A stretch of 34,808 nucleotides of DNA from Halococcus salifodinae DSM 8989 (GCF_000336935.1 NZ_AOME01000070.1:237089-271896); one strand, 5' to 3'; shown: positions 1-9,303, counted from the stretch's first letter. The notes: generated from the letters alone by a model not told the origin. Program-made: numbers and translations.

Positions 1-18
1 GATGTGTATAAGAGACAG
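1..18. other. Nextera mosaic-end adapter remnant (not genomic)
   Basis: The first 18 bases match the Illumina Nextera/Tn5 mosaic end (AGATGTGTATAAGAGACAG) lacking its first A. Genomic sequence begins at about base 19. The PrkA reading frame runs cleanly up to this junction, so the adapter, not a biological breakpoint, ends the contig. Confidence 0.97.
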
Positions 19-1889
19 GCGTAGACGTGCTCGACGTACTCCGCGACGGTGTCCTCGTCGACGCGCTTGTCTCGCATCATCGATTCGAGCACGTCGTCCT
101 CCTGGCGGTCGAACACCTCGTTTTTCACCGTCACGACCCGGCTCTCGAACTCGCCGCGCTCGTCAGCCGAGAACACTGGTGCGTCCGCGAGCCCTTCGGC
201 CATCGCGTCGAGCACGTCCTGGGGCAGAACGACGTTCTCCACGGCGAGATCGGGATGGTGGCGGTCGCGTTCGGCGTAGAACAGGTCCGCGAGTACGTCG
301 CGGGTGTACGTGACCGGGATCCCGGACTCGCCGTCCGCGCCGTCCTCGAACTCGAACTCGTCGCCGTCGACGCGCTCGTCGCCGCGCTGGAGGTAGCCCT
401 GATCGAAGAGTAGCGCCTTGTCGACGAGATCGAGTCCTGCGGGAAGGTCGTCGTCGAGCCGCGTCACGACGCTGTACAGCGCCGCCGCCGCGACCGTGTG
501 CGGCGCGAGCTCCACCGTTTTGACCCGGTGTTCGTCGCGCACGTCGACGGTGAGCGGCTCGCGGATCTTCGTCGCCAGCTCGCTGTACGACTCGGCCTGC
601 CAGATTTCGGTTTCGTTCGTGAGTTCGCGCCGGATCAGCTCGGCTTCGAGCGAGAGGTTGGTGAGATACCGGAACTCTCGACGGTCGAGCCGGCGCTTGA
701 GCGCCTTCAGCGGGTCCTGATCGTTGCGTTCGGCGTGCTGGTTCAGCTGGGCTTCGAGGTCGGGGTTCGAGATGATCATCAGCTGGGTGTCGACGTCCAT
801 TCCGATCCCCTTGTCCAGCTTCACGCTCCTCTCGTCGGGCACGTTCAGTAGTTTTCGGAGGAGGTCTGCGTGCTGGGCCGCATCCTCCACGATCGTGAGG
901 AGGCCGTTGCCCTGCGAAAGCACGCCGTCGTAGCTGAACGCCTGGGGATTCTTCCGTCCCCTTGATTCGAGTTCGCGGACCATCCCTGCCATCCACGACC
1001 CCACGAGGCGTTCCTTGGGACTTCCCGAATCCTCCGAGTGGAGTACACCGATCCCCCGACCGACATCGACGACGTAGTTCTTGACCCGGAGATGGCTCGG
1101 GTTCGTGATCGCCGAGAACCGATCCTCGACACCCTCGCGGCGGTACCGGTCTTCGAGATACTCGTACGCCTCCCGGCAGAAGGGATCGAGCCGGCTCTCG
1201 GCCACGATCGGGATCTCGTCGTCGCGGCGGTCGTTGATCGCGGCCACGATCTCCACGCGCACCTCGGGTGGGAACACCGAGAGCGGATGGGATTGGACCG
1301 GGCTCGCGTACCAGTCGTCCTCGTCGTCCTGATATTCGTCGCCGTAGGTCAGCCCCGGTCCGTCGCCCGCCCCCGCGACGTTCCACTCGACGGTGTACCG
1401 CCGGCCAGCGTCGGTCTTCGAGTATTCGCGCAGGCCGTTGATCAGACACCGCTTGAGCTCCGATTTCCCGGTCGCGGTCGGCCCCGCGAACCAGATGATC
1501 TTCTCCTCTTTTCCGCGGCGGGCCGCGATCGACCGGAGGTCGTCGACGAACCCGTTCAGGAGTTCGGTGTTGCCGAGGATCGCGTGCTCGCCGTCGTTGT
1601 GCGGGTCGTCGAAAAACCGGTAGCGCTCCTTCTCTTCGCCCTCCTCGATCACCGTTCGAGTACTCATCGACTCGATCGCGCTCACGAGGTACTTCGCGGC
1701 GTGGGCGGCGATCGCGGGTTCTTCGAGCGCTCTGTCCACGTACTCGGCGAGGCTCATCGGCTCCTCGTAGGTCGCCCGGAGCGCGCGGTCGGCGGCCGTG
1801 ACGTAGTCCTTGCCCGCCGCTCCGTCCATCACGGTGGGTTCCTCGTCGGTCGGCACGGACTCGTCGTGAGTCCGGTCGTGGTCGGTCAT
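19..1889 (-). CDS. prkA2: PrkA-type serine protein kinase, second of a pair (C-terminus cut off)
   Basis: This is a predicted cytoplasmic AAA-ATPase/serine kinase of the PrkA (YeaG) family, partial at its C-terminus. The start is the ATG at 1889. About 623 codons are open with no stop before the adapter. A Walker A motif, GPTATGKS, lies at residues 136-143, preceded by an acidic N-terminal region. The upstream kinase gene ends in TGA at 1891-1889, so stop and start share one base (TGATG) and the two are probably translationally coupled. PrkA proteins are linked to stress and nutrient signalling in bacteria. In haloarchaea two paralogues usually sit together, commonly followed by DUF444 and SpoVR-like genes. 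Those would lie left of this edge, which is inference. The missing C-terminus is an assembly artefact. Confidence 0.9.
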
Positions 1890-3961
1890 CACTCCTCCAT
1901 CTCGGCTTTGGCGACCTCCGCGCCGGCGAACTCGAGCACCTCCTTGGCTCCCCCGCGGGAGTAGCCCTGCTCGCGCAGCGCGTCGATCCACGCGCTCCGC
2001 TCGTCGTCGTCCATCTCGCCGGACGAAACCAGCGCCGAGAAGTTGATGTTGTGTTTCTTGTCCTCCCAAAGCTTCCGTTCGAGGGCGCGTCGGAGTCGGT
2101 CGTTGTCCTGGGGGCTGAACGTGTCGCCCTCGCGCGCTCGCCGCGAGACCCAGTTCGAGACCTCCTGGCGGAAGTCGTCCTTCCGGTCTTCGGGCACGTC
2201 GAGTTTTTCCTCCACGGAGCGAAGGAACGTCTCGTCGGGGCCCTGTTCGCGCCCGGTGAGCTCGTCCTCCACGGTGTCGTCGTCGATGTACGCCATCACG
2301 TGGTCCATGTACTTCTCGCCCTGGCGCTGGATCTCGTCCAAGTCATAGGCCAGTGCGTGCCGGACGTCCTCGATCGCGCGCTCTCTGTACTCCTCGCGAA
2401 CGAGTTCGAGGTAGCGATAGTAGGTGTCGAAGAGGTCTTCCGCGATCGAACCGTGGTTCTCAAGGTTCGATTCGAGGTGGTTGAACGTGGTCAGCGGCGA
2501 GAGGAAGCTTCGCTCGCGGTGCATCGAGTCCATGATCGCCTCCGCGATCTCGTCGCCGATGAACCGGGGCGAGACGCCTTCCATCCCCTCGCCGATCTCG
2601 GCGGTCTCGGTCGCCTCCTCCCGCAGTTTCTTCACGTCGACGTCCTCGGCCTCGTCGATTTCTCCATTATATGCTTTCGCCTTCTGGAGGAGGTCCACGG
2701 TGCCCGAGTCGGGTTCCTCGATTCGGGTGAGCACGCCGAAGAGGCCCGCCATCTCCAAGGTATGGGGTTCGACGTTGACGTCGGGCACGTCGGCGTTCTT
2801 CAACATTTTCTGGTAGATGTTGGCCTCCTCGCCGTACTGGAGGACGTAGGGGAAATCGATTCTCTTGGTGCGGTCGTTGAACGCCTCCATCTTCTCGTCG
2901 CCCTTTTTCTCCTTGTACTCGGGCATGTTCGTCCGGCCGACGATCACCTGGTCGATGTCCATTCGGGGGTTGTTCTTCGGCTTGATCGTCATCTCCTGGG
3001 TCGCATGCAGGAAGTCATAGAGGAACTCCCGCTGAAGCTTGAGGAGTTCCTCGCCCGAGAAGATTCCCCGATTCGCGTTACAGAACGCCCCCGAATAGTC
3101 GAACGCGCGGGGATCGCTTTCCCCATAGACCGCGATCTTCGAGTAGTTGACGTCCCCCGTCAGCTCGGTCTCGTCCTGGTTTTTTTTGTCCTTCGGCTCG
3201 AACGTCTCGATCCCGCGGCGCTTGTTCTCGTCGATCACCAGTCGGACGACCTCGACGTGGTTTTCGAGCACCTGTTGGAGGTCGTCGTCGTAGTAATCGA
3301 GCAGCCGATCCATGTAGAACTCCGAGGCGGGATCGAGCGCCTGTTCGTTCCGGATGGAGTACGGTGCGTCGAGGCGGTCGTTCAACGTTTCGACCACGCG
3401 GGTCCGCTGATCGAGCGGCAAGAGGACGAGCGGGTCCTGGTTCATCGGCGACCGGACGACGTCGTCTGCGGGGTCCTGATCGGCGATCACGTCACACAGG
3501 TTGGTCCACCGAAAGGTGTACAGTCGCCCGTCCTCGCGCGTGGTGTAGTCCTCGAAGTACCGACGGACCTGGCGATCGAAATCGGATTTGCCCGATCCGA
3601 CGGGACCGAGGAGCAGTTTGATCCGGCGCTCGGGACCGAGCCCGCGCGCACTGGATTTGACCTTGTTGACGAACTCGTGGATCGCCTCGTGGATCTCCCG
3701 GCCGTAGAAGGTGTTCTCACCGTCGAAAAGGGGATCCTCGCTCGCGAGGTGGTACTCGACGACGCCGTCCTCCTCGTCGTACTCGGTACCGTAGAAATCG
3801 AACATGTCCGCGACGCGCTGGTGGGCGTTGCGGGCGATCCGTGGCTCGTCGTGGACCTCGTCGAGATACCACTGGAACGGCCGGGTCGTGCGGAGGTCCG
3901 TCGGAATCGATGCCCGGTACTCCTCGCTGAGGCTTTCGAGTGTTTCGGTATCGCCTGACAT
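1889..3961 (-). CDS. prkA1: PrkA-type serine protein kinase, first of a pair
   Basis: A 690-residue PrkA-family AAA-type kinase. Residues about 20-110 form the PrkA N-terminal region, with NTFYGREIHEAI near 83-94. A Walker A motif, GPVGSGKS, sits at 119-126. The C-terminal part is rich in charged helices. The ATG at 3961 has a good Shine-Dalgarno (GAGGTG, positions 3972-3967 read on the minus strand), which fixes the start. It is the first gene of a minus-strand operon and overlaps the second kinase by one base. The nearest TATA-like element is about 200 bases upstream, so a leader of roughly 180 bases is likely. The family is involved in stress and stationary-phase signalling with SpoVR/YeaH partners. 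The substrate in archaea is unknown. Confidence 0.93.
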   Translation of the reverse strand: MSGDTETLESLSEEYRASIPTDLRTTRPFQWYLDEVHDEPRIARNAHQRVADMFDFYGTEYDEEDGVVEYHLASEDPLFDGENTFYGREIHEAIHEFVNKVKSSARGLGPERRIKLLLGPVGSGKSDFDRQVRRYFEDYTTREDGRLYTFRWTNLCDVIADQDPADDVVRSPMNQDPLVLLPLDQRTRVVETLNDRLDAPYSIRNEQALDPASEFYMDRLLDYYDDDLQQVLENHVEVVRLVIDENKRRGIETFEPKDKKNQDETELTGDVNYSKIAVYGESDPRAFDYSGAFCNANRGIFSGEELLKLQREFLYDFLHATQEMTIKPKNNPRMDIDQVIVGRTNMPEYKEKKGDEKMEAFNDRTKRIDFPYVLQYGEEANIYQKMLKNADVPDVNVEPHTLEMAGLFGVLTRIEEPDSGTVDLLQKAKAYNGEIDEAEDVDVKKLREEATETAEIGEGMEGVSPRFIGDEIAEAIMDSMHRERSFLSPLTTFNHLESNLENHGSIAEDLFDTYYRYLELVREEYRERAIEDVRHALAYDLDEIQRQGEKYMDHVMAYIDDDTVEDELTGREQGPDETFLRSVEEKLDVPEDRKDDFRQEVSNWVSRRAREGDTFSPQDNDRLRRALERKLWEDKKHNINFSALVSSGEMDDDERSAWIDALREQGYSRGGAKEVLEFAGAEVAKAEMEE

Positions 3962-4286
3962 TGTGTCACCTCGTCGCCCCGCTCACACGGGGACTGGCTA
4001 CCGACCGCGCGTTCGCACCGGTGGGGGCCGGCGCGCGCCGTTGTCGTGCCATGTGTTCACGGGTAGCGCTCTCGTCGGGAAACGACGCGATCGACGATCG
4101 GTGTCGGGACAGCTGATCCGCGGAGCGCATCGGGGCGGTATAGCATGGTAGGGCTTCCCACCAATACTATAATATAGGAGGGGTCGGATGCGTAAAACCG
4201 TTGTCCCTACTCTCGCCAGAGATTCCATCTCGACGGACTGTCGTCCGACCACGAACGCTTTGAGGGACGGCCGCGGATGATGGTTT
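3962..4286. promoter_or_regulatory. Divergent intergenic region with AT-rich promoter element
   Basis: There is no convincing gene in this 325-base gap. The block at 4163-4178 is the only strongly AT-rich stretch. Read on the minus strand it contains TATTATAGTA, a good archaeal TATA box, and would start the kinase transcript near 4143 with a leader of about 180 bases. Next to it, 4147-4162 holds an imperfect inverted repeat (GGTAGGG/CCCACC). On the plus strand, CGCTTT at 4256-4261 lies about 28 bases before the GTG of the next gene and may be its weak TATA box. Confidence 0.5.
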
Positions 4287-4673
4287 GTGAGCGATTTCGA
4301 CGCGCTTCCGGCCGGCTGGAACGTCTGGAACGAGTCGGCCGAGCGGTGCGTGTTGGTCTACCGGCCGGACGTGTTCGACAGTCACGAGTTCCCGGCTCCG
4401 TGTCTCCCGACGATCTACCTCACCCACGGCCGGCGGTCGCGCCGTCCGGGGGCCGACCGCTCTACCACCGGCGACTCGTGGTACGTCACGCTGTATCTCG
4501 AACCCGACGTCGACCGCGACGCCGATCGGTTCGAGGACCACGAAGCGGCCGTCGCAGGAGCGATCGATCTCGCGGAGCGCTTCGCCGCCGGTGAGGTCGA
4601 CTACCGAGGGCTCTATCAGGTCCCTCGCGAGGAATACTTCGAACAACTCGACGAGCTGACCGGACACGAATAG
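4287..4673 (+). CDS. Conserved haloarchaeal protein (DUF5820-like)
   Basis: A 128-residue soluble acidic protein starting at GTG (MSDFDALPAGWNVWNE). It has no signal peptide or membrane segment. Conserved-looking blocks are the Trp-rich N-terminus, the segment YRPDVFDSHEFPAPCLPTIY, and WYVTLYLEP followed by a DYRGLYQVPREEY tail. From memory this resembles the haloarchaeal family DUF5820, whose function is unknown; the family number should be treated as unverified. It stands alone between the kinase operon and the ferredoxin gene, probably from a weak leaderless promoter. Codon use and acidity match the neighbours. Confidence 0.7.
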   Translation: MSDFDALPAGWNVWNESAERCVLVYRPDVFDSHEFPAPCLPTIYLTHGRRSRRPGADRSTTGDSWYVTLYLEPDVDRDADRFEDHEAAVAGAIDLAERFAAGEVDYRGLYQVPREEYFEQLDELTGHE

Positions 4674-4808
4674 CGGTCGGTCGCGGCGATCCTCCCGAGA
4701 TTCCAGCCGGAACCCAGCGTGGACGCCACTCGGCGTCGGCACCGCTCGAACGGCCGGCTCGGACACTCTCGGCTGCGGCCGTGAGGACGTCTCACTGCGG
4801 ACGGCGTC

Positions 4809-5147
4809 TCACTCCGGCGTCACTCGGCGCGGGAGCACCTGTCCCCAGACGTGTTTGTCGAGGAGGCCGACCGTCAGCGGTTCTTCGACCTCGATACAGC
4901 ACGAGAGCCGTGGATACCCGAACCGGACGGCTGCGGCGTCGTGCCAGTGGGTCGGCTCTGGGGCGGGATCGATTTCTACTGTGCACGTCGCACACAGCCC
5001 CCGACCGCCGCAGTTGGCGTACTGCGAGAGCGTGCCGTAGACCGGAAAGCCGTGTTCGAGCAGTGCATCCCGCAGGGTGTCACCCCGTTCGACGTCGATG
5101 GTCGTCTCCTCGTCCACGACGACCGTCACGGGGATTCGATCGCTCAT
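4809..5147 (-). CDS. [2Fe-2S] ferredoxin-like protein
   Basis: A 112-residue ferredoxin-fold protein. It begins with a beta-grasp-like stretch and has the cluster motif CGGRGLCATC at C46, C52 and C55, with a fourth Cys at 83 or 84 (LSCC). The CX5CX2C spacing followed by about 27 residues to the last Cys fits a [2Fe-2S] electron carrier. It lacks the long acidic insertion of the main haloarchaeal ferredoxin, so it is a secondary, shorter type. Partners are unknown because the neighbouring genes are not obvious redox enzymes. It is transcribed divergently from the UPF0179 gene across 129 bases. Confidence 0.85.
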   Translation of the reverse strand: MSDRIPVTVVVDEETTIDVERGDTLRDALLEHGFPVYGTLSQYANCGGRGLCATCTVEIDPAPEPTHWHDAAAVRFGYPRLSCCIEVEEPLTVGLLDKHVWGQVLPRRVTPE

Positions 5148-5244
5148 GCGGCTCCGTATGGGGCCGTCTCACGTGACCTCATCGGTGGATCGGCGAATCG
5201 CACCTCGTGCGCGGAATCATACTGGTCCCTCCATCGAAGCCGTG

Positions 5245-5253
5245 TTCTTATTC
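5245..5253 (+). promoter_or_regulatory. TATA box for UPF0179 gene
   Basis: TTCTTATTC is centred 28 bases before the ATG at 5277. This spacing is expected for a leaderless haloarchaeal transcript and supports that start over the longer in-frame ORF. Confidence 0.6.
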
Positions 5254-5276
5254 GGGTTCGTGGCGTAGTTCGAGGC

Positions 5277-5726
5277 ATGTCACAGATCACACTCGTCGGG
5301 ACGCGGCTCGCGGAGGTCGGCACCGAGTTCGTCTACCAGGGCGAGGCGAGCGCGTGTGAGGGCTGTCCCTATCGCGATCAGTGTCTCAACCTGCGCGAGG
5401 GGGTGAAGTACCGCATTACCGGGGTTCGGGAGAACACTCAGACGCTCGAATGTGGTGTCCACGATACCGGTGTTCGGGCGGTCGACGTCGAACCCGCACC
5501 CATGATGGCGAACGTCTCCCCCAAGAGCGCGTACGCCGGCAGCAAGGCGAGGTTGAAAGGTCCGTGTCCGCACACCGAGTGTCCGAGCCACGAGCACTGC
5601 GAACCCGCCGGAGCCGACTTCGATGCCGAGTACCGAATCCAGGAGGTGATCGGTGATCCACCACACGACTACTGTCATCTCGACCGCGAGCTGACGCTCG
5701 TTGAGTTCGCCCCGCCCGATACCTGA
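5277..5726 (+). CDS. UPF0179 family cysteine-rich protein
   Basis: A 149-residue protein that matches the archaeal UPF0179 family as I remember it. It begins MSQITLVGTRLAEVG and has CEGCPYRDQC near 27-36, VHDTGVRAV, and PHTECPSHEHC near 98-108. Eight Cys (27, 30, 36, 59, 97, 102, 108, 133) suggest two metal sites, zinc or Fe-S, which is inference. No function is established for the family. The reading frame extends further upstream, but the first residues of the family and the TATA box at 5245-5253 place the start at 5277. Confidence 0.9.
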   Translation: MSQITLVGTRLAEVGTEFVYQGEASACEGCPYRDQCLNLREGVKYRITGVRENTQTLECGVHDTGVRAVDVEPAPMMANVSPKSAYAGSKARLKGPCPHTECPSHEHCEPAGADFDAEYRIQEVIGDPPHDYCHLDRELTLVEFAPPDT

Positions 5727-6041
5727 ACCACCCCGTGAGCGGCGGCGCCGCGCGTCGGTGCGAATCCGATGCTACCCCATCCACACGGGAAGCGAAAGCG
5801 TGTCCGGGTTCGAGGATCGTCCGGAGTGGTAGATAGCGTACGTGGGTAGCAGTCGTTTCACTCGGAGAACTGGTGAACGACCCGCTTCGAGCGAGGAACT
5901 TTGCACGGATTCGGCGGACCTGTATGGGAAACCAGGATCGATGTTCTCGGTTCGCACGATCCCGTCCAATCCACCAGCGGCGCCGATAGCTTTTTTGTCT
6001 GATGGGAACAAGTAACATGGGAATGTTGCTCACAAAGACGA
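5727..6041. other. Gene-free stretch with a promoter-like T-tract
   Basis: No supported gene is visible. A T-rich element (CTTTTTTGTC, about 5990-5999) lies some 25 bases before an ATG at 6017. That ATG opens only a 21-codon frame ending TAG at 6080-6082, which overlaps the start of the Ntn-hydrolase gene. It may be a leaderless upstream ORF or simply the leader. The minus-strand frame at 5772-6011 would need a TTG start and shows no recognisable family. Confidence 0.4.
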
Positions 6042-6074
6042 ATGCCGGAGGGGTCACGTTCGGTTGGTGTGCCG

Positions 6075-7081
6075 ATGTGTAGCCGCTTGGTCTATCTCGG
6101 GTCCGAGGGCCGTGTACTGACCGCTCGATCGATGGATTGGGTGCGAGAAATCGGCTCCAATATCTGGGTGCTGCCCCGTGGCGTCGAGCGCAACAGCGAG
6201 ACCGATTTCCCCTACGAGAGTTGGACGGCCGAGTACGGCAGTGTGGTCACTACCGCCTACGACGTCTGTACTACCGATGGCATGAACGAGTCGGGGCTAT
6301 GGCTAATCTGCTGTGGCTGCCCGAGTCGGAGTACCCCGACTGGGACGGCGAAGCGTCCGCTCTGCCGATCTCGATGTGGGCACAGTACATGCTCGACAGT
6401 TTCGCTACCGTGGCCGAAGCCGTCGAGGCGATCCGGAATGAGGATTTCGTCATAGTAACCCAACAGGTGCCGGACGAGGATCGCTTTGCGGCGTTACATC
6501 TGTCGTTGTCGGATCCCACCGGGGACAGCGCCATCATGGAGTTCATCGATGGCGAGCTCGTCGTTCACCACGACCGCGACTACCAGGTCATGACCAACTC
6601 GCCGACGTTCGACAAGCAGCTCGCGTTGGCCGAGTACTGGGATCAGATCGGCGGCACCGTCATGCTCCCCGGAACGAACCGGCCAGCAGACCGGTTCGTG
6701 CGTGCTCGCTTTTATATCAACGCCATCCCGCAGGTCGAGGATCGCCGCACCGCGACCGCGAGCGTGTTCAGCGTGCTCCGCAACGTGTCCGTCCCCTACG
6801 GTATCGGCACCCCCGACGAGCCACACATCTCATCAACGCGATGGCGAACGGTCGCGGATCACAAAGACCGGATCTACTACTTCGAATCGGCGTTCACGCC
6901 GAACGTGTTCTGGCTGGAACTCGACGGTATCGACTTCTCGTCCAATGCCGATGCCAAGACCCTACAGCTGGGGTCACAACAGTCCAACACGTTCTCCGGC
7001 GAAGCATCCGATGACCTGGTCACCGCCGATCCGTTCACGTTCTTGCGGCCACACGATGGGGAGCCCGCCACCTCGCCGTGA
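6075..7081 (+). pseudogene. Choloylglycine hydrolase / penicillin V acylase-like Ntn hydrolase, frameshifted
   Basis: The family hydrolyses amide bonds (bile salts, penicillin V, acyl-homoserine lactones) using an N-terminal Cys. Here Met1-Cys2 begins MCSRLVYLG, and Arg18 and Asp21 (ARSMDW) match the family active site. Asn71 lies in DGMNESGL. After that the frame breaks. The remainder (MANLLWLPESEYP, the TNSPTFD motif with the expected Asn, and RWRTVAD with the expected Arg) continues in another frame from 6299. One extra base between 6297 and 6299 would restore a protein of about 335 residues with every catalytic residue. This means either a recent inactivating deletion or a sequencing error next to GGGG. 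The start could also be the in-frame ATG at 6042, but Cys must be exposed after processing, which favours 6075. The archaeal substrate is unknown. Confidence 0.85.
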
Positions 7082-7153
7082 ACCGTCCCAACGCGTTCGT
7101 CGCGGTTCGGCGTCGGCTGACCGTCGTCTACCGGATTCCACGACCAACTACCG

Positions 7154-7345
7154 CTATCGTAGCTCGTCGGCGGATTTGGTCTCGGCAGTCGTTTCCTCGC
7201 CCGTGAAAACGCGGAGCGTGGCGACGCCGAGCCCGGCGGCGAACGCGAGGACGGCGGTGACGGCGATCCAGACGAAGTTTGGATGGTCGAGACCGAGGTG
7301 AAGGAGTGCGTTCATCTCGTTCGATCCGATGGACGATCCCATCAT
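7154..7345 (-). CDS. Small single-pass membrane protein
   Basis: A protein of 63 residues, or 53 if it starts at the internal Met (7315). It has one hydrophobic helix, VWIAVTAVLAFAAGLGVATL, followed by a short charged tail. MNALLHLGLDHPNF looks like a natural N-terminus, and similar short proteins with an LDHPN motif before one membrane helix occur in other haloarchaea, from memory. No function is known. It stands alone between the Ntn-hydrolase pseudogene and the metallopeptidase gene. Confidence 0.6.
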   Translation of the reverse strand: MMGSSIGSNEMNALLHLGLDHPNFVWIAVTAVLAFAAGLGVATLRVFTGEETTAETKSADELR

Positions 7346-7443
7346 AAGGGGTGCGATAGGCGTTCATCCGCCGTCTCGATGCAGGGGCGGATGGTCACAC
7401 CCGTCTCTCTGCCGGCCTCACACCCGATGAACGATCAAGCGGG

Positions 7444-8283
7444 TCACGACTCGGTTGCGCCCGATGGTCGCTGTTCGGGATCGGGTTGCGTCGGCTCACC
7501 GCCGAATTTGCCGGCGAGTTCGGCGGCGTAGCCGAACTCGTCTTCGTAGCCATACGGCGACATCAGCACGGGATAGAAGGGTTTCTCCGCGACGAGCGTC
7601 TCGTCGCCGGCGGCCGCGTAGGCCTCCCCGGCCGCGACGCGCTCGAAGTTGGTGACGAAGACCTCGTAGCCCGACGCCGGCCCCTTCGGGATGAGGTGTT
7701 GCAGCCGGTAGAGTGGGACGTCGCTGGCGCGTGGCTCGCCGCCGGGGAGCGCGCCGACCGCGGCGAGGAACTCCCGACAGATGGCGACGGCGTTCGTCGC
7801 GGCCTCTTCGGAGCCCTGGTAGCCACACTCGACTTCGACCACGTCGGCGTACCCCACGAGCCGTCCTTCGGTGAACGCGCCCGCGTCGATCACCGCGTCG
7901 AGTGTGAGATACGGACAGACCGACTCCGCGACGGCGAGTCCGTCGCCGCCGACGACGGCGAACGCGTCCGCATACGACTGCGTCGAGTGCATCGAGAGGA
8001 CCCGACAGCCTCGGAGCTCCGCGAGGAGTCGGCTGGCGAGGCGTCGCTCGTGCGACGCGCTGTCGGGATCGCCGGGGAACACTCGGTTGAGATCGTCCTC
8101 GACGTACCGTGTTTCCCGGTCCAGCGCCTCCTCGTTCGCTACGATACACTTCACCGGGCGTTCGACGTCCGGCTGGGTGTCGATGAGGTGTTCGACCGCA
8201 CGCACGCCGCACGGCTCGTCGCCATGAATCCCGCCGACAACGGCGATTTCGGGCTCGCCGTCGCCCAGCTGCTCGATTCGCAT
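7444..8283 (-). CDS. Succinylglutamate desuccinylase/aspartoacylase-family zinc hydrolase
   Basis: A 279-residue M14-like metallohydrolase. The zinc ligands are visible: HGDE gives His20 and Glu23, and SMHSTQSYA gives His99. VVEVECG (Glu150/Glu152) is the likely catalytic Glu region. The C-terminal half is a beta-rich domain as in the AstE/AspA families. Members deacylate N-acyl amino acids or act as carboxypeptidase-like enzymes; the substrate cannot be told from the sequence. The start MRIEQLGDGEPEIAVVGGIHG is close to the family consensus. It is divergent from the Nudix gene across 92 bases. Confidence 0.85.
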   Translation of the reverse strand: MRIEQLGDGEPEIAVVGGIHGDEPCGVRAVEHLIDTQPDVERPVKCIVANEEALDRETRYVEDDLNRVFPGDPDSASHERRLASRLLAELRGCRVLSMHSTQSYADAFAVVGGDGLAVAESVCPYLTLDAVIDAGAFTEGRLVGYADVVEVECGYQGSEEAATNAVAICREFLAAVGALPGGEPRASDVPLYRLQHLIPKGPASGYEVFVTNFERVAAGEAYAAAGDETLVAEKPFYPVLMSPYGYEDEFGYAAELAGKFGGEPTQPDPEQRPSGATES

Positions 8284-8375
8284 CTACGATCCCTAACGAC
8301 CCCGCCTTTTTGAGTGGTCCGGTACTGGCACGGAACGTACCGTGATCACGAACCGTTCTTCTTGGAAACTGCCGC

Positions 8376-8822
8376 ATGACTGACTGCGACGGCCGATACG
8401 CCGTGAACGCCGAGGCCGCGATCTACCGCGACGGCGAGTACCTACTCGTCGAGCGCGCGGCCGCCGAGGACCACGCCGCCGGTGCGCTCGCGCTCGTCGG
8501 CGGGACGGTCGAGGCGAGCGAGACCGGGGACGTCCTCGAAGACACGCTCCGGCGCGAGGTCCGCGAGGAGGTCGCCATCGCGATAACGGACCCGCAGTAC
8601 GTCCAGAGCAACGCGTTCACGGCCGACGACGGCACGCCCTGCGTGAACGTCGTGTTTCTGTGTCGGCACGACGACGGCGAGGCACGGATCGCCGCCCCGG
8701 ACGAAGTCGCCGCCGTGGAGTGGCTGTCGATCGACGCGGCGCTGGATCGGCCGGCGCTGTCGCCGTGGACCGCCGAGTTCATCGCAATGGCCGACGAGCG
8801 CCGGGCGGCACTCGGCTGGTAG
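8376..8822 (+). CDS. Nudix hydrolase
   Basis: A 148-residue Nudix protein. The Nudix box spans residues about 43-69 (GGTVEASET, then RREVREEVAIAI). It departs from the textbook GX5EX7REUXEEXGU pattern: three extra residues lie between the first Glu and the RE pair, and the Gly near the end is Ala. Such stretched boxes occur in haloarchaeal members, and the metal-binding REVREE core is intact, so it is probably active on nucleoside diphosphate derivatives. Substrate unknown. A weak TATA element (GTTCTT, about 8347-8352) lies at leaderless spacing. Confidence 0.88.
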   Translation: MTDCDGRYAVNAEAAIYRDGEYLLVERAAAEDHAAGALALVGGTVEASETGDVLEDTLRREVREEVAIAITDPQYVQSNAFTADDGTPCVNVVFLCRHDDGEARIAAPDEVAAVEWLSIDAALDRPALSPWTAEFIAMADERRAALGW

Positions 8823-8823
8823 C

Positions 8824-9303
8824 TCAGTCGAGCGCCGCCGCGTACTCGACGTCTTCCGGGCGCGCTTCGGGCGATTCGCCGTCGAGTCGGATCGTCCAAC
8901 CGTGCAGCGCCGTCGGATCGTCGAGCGCGTTCGTCAGGGTGGTCCGAACGTCGAGCAGATCCACGCCGTAGAAATCCCGAGGGACGCCACGGAAGTAGTC
9001 GAGTGCGGTTCGAAAGAGCGAGCGCATCCCCGCGTCATCCTCGAAATCGTGGTGCTTGTACGCGCCCGCCGCGACCTGGACCATTCCGTGGCAGAACTTC
9101 GATTCCGTGTTCCCACGGCCGTAGTTGTACCACTCGTCCTCGAAGCAGTCGTGTGAGGCGTGATACTCGCCGGCGTTGTAGAGCCTGACGCCGTGGACGA
9201 CCGCCCGGCGGAGGGTCGCGTGCTCCCACTGGCCGTCCGCCCGCCAGCCCGTCGGGTTCCCGCGAGGCGGCCCCACCGACGGATCGCGGGTGTGATCGTC
9301 CAT
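8824..9303 (-). CDS. DUF309 family protein
   Basis: A 159-residue, mostly helical soluble protein. The segment [18 protein letters not shown] at 41-58 is the DUF309 signature (aromatic-x-x-Gly-x-Tyr ... His-x-x-x-Glu-x-x-Trp), and [16 protein letters not shown] follows. The His and acidic residues suggest a possible metal site, as proposed for the family. The function is unknown. It is convergent with the Nudix gene (one base apart), and its start faces the tRNA-Leu promoter. Confidence 0.85.
   Translation of the reverse strand: MDDHTRDPSVGPPRGNPTGWRADGQWEHATLRRAVVHGVRLYNAGEYHASHDCFEDEWYNYGRGNTESKFCHGMVQVAAGAYKHHDFEDDAGMRSLFRTALDYFRGVPRDFYGVDLLDVRTTLTNALDDPTALHGWTIRLDGESPEARPEDVEYAAALD

Noticed and set aside
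2051..3958. Long plus-strand frame (635 codons) opposite the first PrkA gene
   Set aside because: It is the antisense shadow of prkA1 in GC-rich DNA; composition and lack of motifs show it is not a gene.
5772..6011. Minus-strand frame of 79 codons in the gap before the Ntn hydrolase
   Set aside because: Needs a TTG start, has no recognisable motif and no promoter; likely chance.
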